Of a stretch of 5,623 nt of DNA, positions 1 through 4,061 are shown one piece after another. The stretch covers positions 1-5,623 of the forward strand of contig CAMLEQ010000272.1 of the NCBI GenBank assembly GCA_946479015.1, written 5' to 3'. Both the position numbers and the translations under genes were made by a program. The notes beneath the pieces were generated by a model, which was given only the letters and a program-made list of their open reading frames with translations, was not told the DNA's origin and did not search any database. This stretch comes from an uncultured Gemmatimonadota bacterium. GTDB lineage: Bacteria; Gemmatimonadota; Gemmatimonadetes; Gemmatimonadales; Gemmatimonadaceae. Each line of letters starts with the position of its first letter. The first letter of the stretch is position 1.

Positions 1-461
1 CGCGCGCCGTCCGGCACGAGCGCGAGCCCGTGCTCGCCGATGCGGCGGCACATGGCGCGGTCCTCCTCGAGGAGCGCGGTGGCCTCGTCACGCAGCCGCG
101 CGAGGAGCGCCTCGGGGGAGCCGCCACCCTCCACCGCGCGGGCGAGCAGCCGGTCGATCGCCCAACCGAGGTTCACCGCGGTGGGGCGGGTAGCGCGGAT
201 GCGACGCGCGTGCGCCACGAGCCGGTCGCCGAAGGCGGCGGTGGCATCCGCCGTGTACGGCAGGAGCGAGGTCACGAGCCCCAGGGCGCCGGCGACCCCG
301 ATGGCCGGGGCGCCGCGCACGGCGAGCCGCGCGATCGCGTCACACACCTCGTCGAGCGTGCGCAGGTCGCGCTCCTCGCACCGCTCGGGGAGGAGCGTCT
401 GGTCGATGATGCGGACGGCGTCGCCGGACGGGGACCAGCGGACGGCTTCGATGGGGGGCAC
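1..461 (-). CDS. mtnA: S-methyl-5-thioribose-1-phosphate isomerase, N-terminal part (gene leaves the window)
   Basis: MtnA converts 5-methylthioribose-1-phosphate to 5-methylthioribulose-1-phosphate in the cytosolic methionine salvage pathway. Reading leftward from a GTG at 461-459, 153 codons are visible. Family hallmarks in order: PPIEAVRW near the N-terminus, RIIDQTLLPE (residues 17-26), LAVRGAPAIGVAGALG (46-61), RPTAVNL.WAIDR (92-104) and the C..IGEHGLALVPDG stretch (138-152). The catalytic Cys, normally in a THCNAG motif soon after this point, lies just outside the window, as does the catalytic Asp, so activity cannot be judged. The GTG is chosen because homologues begin only a few residues before PPI. 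The frame is open back to the stop codon of the upstream topoisomerase gene but has no ATG there. No clear Shine-Dalgarno sequence precedes it. It follows the topoisomerase gene by 57 bp on the same strand, so co-transcription is plausible. Family identity is firm; the start is less so. Confidence 0.93.
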   Translation of the reverse strand, partial: MPPIEAVRWSPSGDAVRIIDQTLLPERCEERDLRTLDEVCDAIARLAVRGAPAIGVAGALGLVTSLLPYTADATAAFGDRLVAHARRIRATRPTAVNLGWAIDRLLARAVEGGGSPEALLARLRDEATALLEEDRAMCRRIGEHGLALVPDGA

Positions 462-462
462 C

Positions 463-478
463 CGCGTAACGTAACGCG
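463..478. repeat. Imperfect palindrome / CGTAA tandem repeat just upstream of the mtnA start
   Basis: The plus strand reads CGCGTAACGTAACGCG. The outer five bases of each side are complementary and 14 of 16 positions fit a palindrome. The centre is also a direct repeat of CGTAA (465-469, 470-474). It ends one base before the mtnA GTG, where a ribosome binding site would be expected. It is relatively AT-rich for this region. It could be an operator or an mRNA hairpin affecting mtnA initiation, or chance; no function is demonstrated. Confidence 0.3.
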
Positions 479-518
479 CGGCGACGATGCGCGGAAAGCC
501 GCGGGCGCCGGCGGCCGC

Positions 519-1547
519 CTACGCCGCCACCAGCATCTCCGGGCGGATCTTCCGGCGGCGCTCGGGGAACCAGCGGTCGAGGAAGCGGATGAGCGCGCGC
601 TCCTCGGGGTAGTGCCCCCAGCGGTCGCGGCGCTCGGCGCCCTGGGCGGGGAGGGCGATCGTCTCTCCCTCGTCCACGTAGCGCGCGAGCACGATGGGGT
701 GGACGTACGAGGCGCGACAGATGGCCGGAGTGTTCCCCAGCTCCGCCGCCACGAGGCGGATCGCCAGCACCACGTTCTTCTTCGCCTCGCGCTCGCTCTC
801 CGCTGGGCCGAGGTCGGCGAGCACGGTGGCCACGCGCACCGTGCCACCCCAGGTGCGGAAGTCCTTGGCCGTGTAGCGCACGCCGGCGAGCCGCTGGAGG
901 TACTCGTTCACGTCGCGCGCGGTCAGGTCGTGCCACGCGCCGTCCGCGTCGCGCCACCGGAAGAGCCGCCGTCCCGGACTCGTCAGGCGTCGCGCGATGA
1001 AGCGCGCGAGCGCGCGGTCCACCACCGCGTGGTGCTGCGCCTTGCTCCCCTTGCCGCGGTAGCTGAACGCGATCACGTCGCCGTGCACGCGCACGTGCCG
1101 CTTCTGCAGCGTGACGAGGCCGTACGTGTTGTTCTCCTTCACGTAGCGCTCGCTCCCGATGCGGAAGAACCCCTTGCTGATGAGGCGGACGACGGCGGCC
1201 GCGACGCGATCGCGATCCGAGGCGCGCGCGAGGTCGCGGTGCAGCGCTTCGCGGATGCGCGGGAGGTCGCGCGCGAGGCGGCGCACGCGGTAGTACTTGC
1301 GCGCCTCGCGCGTGCGGACGGCGCGCTCGTGGTAGCGGTACTGCTTCCGTCCGCGGGCGTCGATCCCCCACGCCTGGAGCTGCGCGCGCGGGCTGGCGGC
1401 GATGTGCACGTCGCGCCAGGCGGGGGGGATGTGCATCGCCTCGATGCGCGCGAGCACGCGGCGGTCGCGCACCGGCCGCCCGCCGGCATCGAGGTAGCGG
1501 AAGCCGGCCCCCGGTCCGCCCTGTCGCGTGATCCACTGCGTGCGCAT
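519..1547 (-). CDS. topIB: Type IB DNA topoisomerase (eukaryotic/poxvirus-like, bacterial form)
   Basis: Relaxes positive and negative supercoils in an ATP-independent reaction by nicking one strand through a 3'-phosphotyrosyl intermediate. With the ATG at 1547 it has 342 residues, close to the Deinococcus enzyme. An N-terminal DNA-binding domain covers about residues 10-100 (FRYLDAGGRPV, IPPAWRDV, QAWGIDARGRKQYRYH). The catalytic domain follows, with RIGSERY (129-135, catalytic Arg134), GKGSK (165-169, holding the catalytic Lys, 166 or 169), KDFRTWGGT (228-236, Arg231) and GNTPAICRASYVHP (271-284, Asn272 and the nucleophile Tyr281). All catalytic positions are therefore filled. An in-frame TTG at 1568-1566 has a GAGGA seven bases upstream (1580-1576), whereas the ATG has no Shine-Dalgarno sequence, so the protein may be seven residues longer. 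It is transcribed divergently from the crotonase cluster and is followed by mtnA after 57 bp. Identity is very secure. Confidence 0.95.
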   Translation of the reverse strand: MRTQWITRQGGPGAGFRYLDAGGRPVRDRRVLARIEAMHIPPAWRDVHIAASPRAQLQAWGIDARGRKQYRYHERAVRTREARKYYRVRRLARDLPRIREALHRDLARASDRDRVAAAVVRLISKGFFRIGSERYVKENNTYGLVTLQKRHVRVHGDVIAFSYRGKGSKAQHHAVVDRALARFIARRLTSPGRRLFRWRDADGAWHDLTARDVNEYLQRLAGVRYTAKDFRTWGGTVRVATVLADLGPAESEREAKKNVVLAIRLVAAELGNTPAICRASYVHPIVLARYVDEGETIALPAQGAERRDRWGHYPEERALIRFLDRWFPERRRKIRPEMLVAA

Positions 1548-1637
1548 GGCGCCCGCGTCGACGAGCAAAAACCGATCCTCGACGTTAGATTCCCGGTCCG
1601 ACGAGTGACACGCCCTCGCCAGCCTCCACACCCGCCC
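1548..1637. promoter_or_regulatory. Divergent intergenic region between topIB and the crotonase gene
   Basis: These 90 bases should contain promoters for both directions. The AT-richest part is 1566-1592. On the minus strand TCTAAC (1589-1584) matches the sigma-70 -10 consensus at four of six positions, with a weak TGTCAC (1610-1605) 15 bases upstream as a possible -35. On the plus strand only TTAGAT (1585-1590) resembles a -10. None is convincing on sequence alone. A GAGGA on the minus strand (1580-1576) suits a TTG start for the topoisomerase. No Shine-Dalgarno sequence is visible before the crotonase ATG. The promoter role comes from position, not from strong motifs. Confidence 0.45.
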
Positions 1638-2420
1638 ATGCCCTACACCACGCTCGCCTTCGACGTCCGCGACCGCGTCGCGATCATCACCGTCAATCGC
1701 CCCGAGAAGCTGAACGCGCTGAACGACGAGACCATCGCCGAGCTCGGCGATGCGATCGACCTCGTGCGGCGGCGGGACGACATCGGCGGCGCGATCCTCA
1801 CCGGCGCGGGGGCGAAGGCGTTCGTGGCCGGCGCCGACATCGCCGAGCTGGCCACGCAGGGGCCGCTCGACGGGCGCGCGCGCGCCCGCCAGGGGCAGGA
1901 GATCTTCTCGCGCTTCGAGCGCTCCCCGAAGCCGGTGATCGCGGCGGTGAACGGCTTCGCGCTCGGCGGCGGGTGCGAGCTGGCGCTGGCGTGCCACATC
2001 CGCATCGCGTCGGACAACGCGAAGCTCGGGCTCCCCGAGGTGAAGCTCGGCATCGGCCCCGGCTACGGCGGCACCCAGCGCCTTCCGCGGCTGGTGGGGA
2101 AGGGGCGCGCGCTGCAGCTCATCCTCACCGGCGAGATGATCGACGCGCAGGAGGCGTGGCGCATCGGACTGGTGAACGCGGTGGTGCCGCAGCCGGAGCT
2201 GATGGGCACGGCGGAGCGGATGCTTCGCCAGATCCTCGCGCAGGGGCCGCTGGCGGTGGCGCTGTGCATCGAGGCGGTGAACCGCGGGCTCGACACCACG
2301 CTCGAGGAGGGGCTCGCGCTCGAGGCGAACCACTTCGGGCTGCTCGCCTCCACGGAAGACATGCGCGAGGGGATGCGCGCCTTCCTGGAGAAGCGCCCGG
2401 CGCGGTTCACGGGGCGGTGA
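1638..2420 (+). CDS. Enoyl-CoA hydratase/isomerase (crotonase family)
   Basis: Probably hydrates trans-2-enoyl-CoA to (S)-3-hydroxyacyl-CoA in fatty-acid beta-oxidation or a related short-chain acyl-CoA route; cytosolic, usually a trimer or hexamer. The 260 residues span one complete crotonase domain of normal length. Visible landmarks: NRPEKLNALND (20-30), FVAGADIAEL (62-71, oxyanion-hole Ala66), FALGGGCELALACHIRIAS (107-125, oxyanion-hole Gly111 and catalytic Glu114), LPEVKLGIGPGYGGTQRLPR (132-151, second catalytic Glu134) and the C-terminal FLEKRPARFTGR. Both glutamates of true hydratases are present, favouring hydratase over isomerase or hydrolase activity; chain-length preference cannot be read. 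The ATG at 1638 fits the family N-terminus, although the frame stays open far upstream antisense to topIB and no Shine-Dalgarno sequence is seen. recF starts 7 bp after its stop, so it likely heads an operon with recF and dciA. Close to Crt/3-hydroxybutyryl-CoA dehydratase-like proteins, but no specific symbol is justified. Confidence 0.95.
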   Translation: MPYTTLAFDVRDRVAIITVNRPEKLNALNDETIAELGDAIDLVRRRDDIGGAILTGAGAKAFVAGADIAELATQGPLDGRARARQGQEIFSRFERSPKPVIAAVNGFALGGGCELALACHIRIASDNAKLGLPEVKLGIGPGYGGTQRLPRLVGKGRALQLILTGEMIDAQEAWRIGLVNAVVPQPELMGTAERMLRQILAQGPLAVALCIEAVNRGLDTTLEEGLALEANHFGLLASTEDMREGMRAFLEKRPARFTGR

Positions 2421-2427
2421 GGGGCCC
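2416..2427 (+). promoter_or_regulatory. Ribosome binding site for recF inside the end of the crotonase gene
   Basis: GAGG at 2419-2422 overlaps the crotonase TGA stop and lies five bases before a GTG at 2428. This supports GTG as the recF start and suggests that ribosomes finishing the crotonase could re-initiate there. Confidence 0.55.
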
Positions 2428-3582
2428 GTGACCGGCACCGCGGCGTCCGCGGCGCCGGCGGGGCTCCGCGCGTGGCTGCACCGGCTCTCGATCCGCGATT
2501 TCCGCAACCTGCGGCGGGTGGATCTCACGCCGCCGCCCGAGGGGATGGCGCTCATCGGCGAGAACGGGCAGGGGAAGACGAACTTCCTCGAGGCGATCCA
2601 CTACCTGCAGCTCCTGCGCTCCTTCCGCGGCGCGCGCGATCAGGAGCTGGTGGCGTTCGGGGCGCCCGCGTTCCACCTCGCGGCGGAGCTGCACGGCGCG
2701 CGGGTGCGCGAGGTGTCCGTGGGCTTCGAGCGCGCGGGGCGCCGCAAGCGGGTGAAGCTCGACGGCGCCGAGCCGGATCGCCTGACGGATGCGCTGGGAT
2801 CGTTCCCGGCGGTGATCTTCTCGCCGATGGACGCGGAGCTGGTGGCTGGCGCGCCGAGCGTGCGCCGGCGCTACCTGGACGTGATGCTGGCGCTCACGTC
2901 GCGGCCGTACCTGGTGGCGCTGCAGCGCTACCGCGCGGCGCTGGCGCACCGGAACGCCGCGATGCGCGAGCCGCGGCAACCGCCGGCGGCGATCGAGCAG
3001 CGCGCGGCGGTGTGGGAGCCGGCGCTGGCCGAGCACGGCGCGGTGCTGTGGAGCGCGCGTCGGGCGTGGGTGGAGGCGCACGCCGCGCACTACGCCGCGC
3101 TCTCGTCGGCGATCGGCGAGCGCGGCGCGGCGCGCATGCGCTACGTCACCTCGCTGGAGCCCGCCGGCGACGACCCGGCCGGCGCGCTGCGCGACGCGCT
3201 GGAGCGCAAGCGGCAGCTCGATGTGCGGCGCGGCATCACGCACGTGGGACCGCACCGCGACGATCTCGCGCTCGCGCTCGACGACCGCGAGCTGCGCACG
3301 TACGGCTCGGCGGGGCAGCAGCGCACGGCGGCGATCGTGCTCCGCCTGCTCGAGGCGGCGACGCTCCGCGCGCACGCCGGGAGCGAGCCGCTCGTGCTGC
3401 TCGACGATCCGTTCGCCGAGCTCGACGCGCGGCGCGCCGGGCGCATCCTCGATCTGCTCAACGCGGAAGGACGGGGGCAGACGATGCTCGCGGTGCCGCG
3501 CGAGAGCGACATTCCGCCGGGGCTCACGCGCCTGGAGCGGTGGCGCATCGAGGCGGGAACGCTGACACGGGAGGAGCAGTGA
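2428..3582 (+). CDS. recF: DNA replication and repair protein RecF
   Basis: RecF is an SMC-like ATPase that binds DNA at single-/double-strand junctions and, with RecO and RecR, helps RecA load at gaps and stalled forks. The 384 residues show the whole family pattern: LHRLSIRDFRNLRRVDL (17-33), Walker A GENGQGKT (44-51) followed by NFLEAIHYL, an SPMDAELV segment (132-139), RRRYLDVMLA (146-155), the RecF signature GPHRDDL (274-280), ABC signature SAGQQR (294-299), and Walker B LVLLDDPFAELD (322-333) with Asp326 and Asp327. Length is at the upper end of normal because about 16 Ala/Gly-rich residues precede the usual first strand. The GTG start at 2428 is supported by GAGG five bases upstream; no later in-frame ATG or GTG precedes the conserved core. 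The segment after the D-loop reads QTMLAVPRES, less Thr-rich than in many RecFs. It sits 7 bp after the crotonase and overlaps dciA by 4 bp. Identity is very secure. Confidence 0.96.
   Translation: MTGTAASAAPAGLRAWLHRLSIRDFRNLRRVDLTPPPEGMALIGENGQGKTNFLEAIHYLQLLRSFRGARDQELVAFGAPAFHLAAELHGARVREVSVGFERAGRRKRVKLDGAEPDRLTDALGSFPAVIFSPMDAELVAGAPSVRRRYLDVMLALTSRPYLVALQRYRAALAHRNAAMREPRQPPAAIEQRAAVWEPALAEHGAVLWSARRAWVEAHAAHYAALSSAIGERGAARMRYVTSLEPAGDDPAGALRDALERKRQLDVRRGITHVGPHRDDLALALDDRELRTYGSAGQQRTAAIVLRLLEAATLRAHAGSEPLVLLDDPFAELDARRAGRILDLLNAEGRGQTMLAVPRESDIPPGLTRLERWRIEAGTLTREEQ
3569..3578 (+). promoter_or_regulatory. Ribosome binding site for dciA within recF
   Basis: GGGAGGAG at 3569-3576 is a strong purine-rich Shine-Dalgarno sequence; GAGG (3571-3574) ends four bases before the GTG at 3579. 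This GTG overlaps the recF TGA. The motif decides the dciA start, since the frame is open for more than a kilobase upstream inside recF. Confidence 0.65.
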
Positions 3583-3917
3583 CGGAGCGCAAGCGCAAGC
3601 CCGAGGCGATCGCCGATGCCCTCGCGAGCTTTCTCGACCAGTCGGGGCTCGCGGCGCGCGTGGAGCAGGCGGCGATCGTCCCCGAGTGGCCGCGACTGGT
3701 GGGAGAGCAGATCGCGGCGGTGACGGAGCCACTGTCCATCGCGCGCGACGGCACGCTGTTCGTGGCCGTGCGCACGAACGCCTGGATGAACGAGCTGTCG
3801 CTGATGGAGCCGCAACTGCTCGCGGCGCTGAACGCGCGTGAAGGCGGCGCGAAGGTGTCGCGGATCCACTGGCGGCTCATGCGGGGCGCCGCGCCGCCGG
3901 ACGACCGGCGGCGCTGA
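3579..3917 (+). CDS. dciA: DciA-like DUF721 protein, predicted replicative helicase operator/loader
   Basis: DciA proteins interact with the replicative helicase DnaB and support its loading in the many bacteria that lack DnaC- or DnaI-type loaders. The 112-residue product matches the DUF721 domain: an N-terminal basic stretch (TERKRKPEAI), an amphipathic helix (residues 11-22), VPEWPRLVGEQIAAVTEPLS (34-53, with the conserved Trp and VGE), the strand GTLFVAVRTNAWMNELSLM (58-76, with the typical L.V.V...W..EL pattern) and LLAALN (80-85). It is a compact, almost domain-only version with a short Arg/Asp-rich tail. The GTG start is fixed by a strong Shine-Dalgarno sequence and a GTGA overlap with the recF stop, implying translational coupling. 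A recF-DUF721 pair is also known from the dnaN-recF-gyrB neighbourhood of Actinobacteria, which supports the call; here no gyrB follows. Family membership is fairly sure; the helicase-loader role is inferred from the family. Confidence 0.86.
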   Translation: MTERKRKPEAIADALASFLDQSGLAARVEQAAIVPEWPRLVGEQIAAVTEPLSIARDGTLFVAVRTNAWMNELSLMEPQLLAALNAREGGAKVSRIHWRLMRGAAPPDDRRR

Positions 3918-3935
3918 GCACGCGATCGGGGGGCG

Positions 3936-3977
3936 GCGGGGGAACGTCCCCCGCTCCGTCAGGGTAGTCCCCGACGG
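3936..3977 (+). terminator. Two adjacent hairpins after dciA, possible transcription terminator
   Basis: Hairpin 1: GCGGGGG (3936-3942) pairs with CCCCCGC (3948-3954), seven G-C pairs around an AACGT loop whose outer A and T may also pair. Hairpin 2: CCGTC (3956-3960) pairs with GACGG (3973-3977) and GGG (3962-3964) with CCC (3969-3971), with one A/C mismatch and a TAGT loop. They begin 19 bases after the dciA stop, a usual position for termination of the crotonase-recF-dciA transcript. Neither is followed by a T-run, so this is not a classic intrinsic terminator; it may be a GC-rich variant, an RNA 3'-end protector, or a chance product of composition. Confidence 0.45.
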
Positions 3978-3985
3978 CACGCGCA

Positions 3986-3994
3986 CGCATATTG
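3986..3994 (+). promoter_or_regulatory. Weak -10-like AT patch upstream of the M28 peptidase gene
   Basis: CATATT at 3989-3994 (approximate) is the only AT-rich hexamer in the spacer between dciA and the peptidase gene, about 70 bases before the start codon. No convincing -35 element lies at the right distance. It is offered only as the best local promoter candidate. Confidence 0.22.
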
Positions 3995-4007
3995 GCTTCC
4001 GCGCGCG

Positions 4008-4027
4008 CGGCGTCATGACGGACGCCG
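4008..4027 (+). repeat. Inverted repeat in the leader of the M28 peptidase gene
   Basis: CGGCGTC (4008-4014) and GACGCCG (4021-4027) are perfect inverted copies separated by six bases. Nested in the same place is a perfect 10-base palindrome, CGTCATGACG (4011-4020). Either could form: a 7-bp RNA hairpin in the 5' leader, or a dyad DNA site for a dimeric regulator. It lies 34 bases before the peptidase ATG and downstream of the candidate -10, where an operator or leader structure would be expected. Its role is unknown. Confidence 0.35.
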
Positions 4028-4054
4028 GCGCCGTAGTTCGTCCGACCACACATC

Positions 4055-4059
4055 GAGGA
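4055..4059 (+). promoter_or_regulatory. Ribosome binding site of the M28 peptidase gene
   Basis: GAGGA lies shortly before the ATG at 4062. The spacing is short, but this ATG is followed at once by a signal peptide, so the start is well supported. Confidence 0.55.
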
Positions 4060-4061
4060 CC

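Noticed and set aside
30..1637. Long plus-strand reading frame continuous with the crotonase gene, as if the hydratase had a 536-residue N-terminal extension
   Set aside because: It lies antisense to topIB and mtnA, which have full family motifs. Its translation is a low-complexity Arg/Ala/Gly/His mix typical of antisense frames in GC-rich DNA. The crotonase domain is complete from the ATG at 1638.
1548..2555. Upstream extension of the topIB reading frame on the minus strand
   Set aside because: It runs antisense through the crotonase gene. Topoisomerase IB homologues start near the ATG at 1547, and the extra sequence is not protein-like.
2472..3578. Upstream extension of the dciA frame inside recF
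   Set aside because: Gly/Ala/Arg low-complexity translation out of frame with recF; the GTG at 3579 has a strong Shine-Dalgarno sequence and begins a complete DUF721 domain.
2407..3732. Minus-strand frame of 441 codons opposite recF
   Set aside because: Arg/Pro/Ala-rich shadow of recF with no domain, and no ribosome-binding context.
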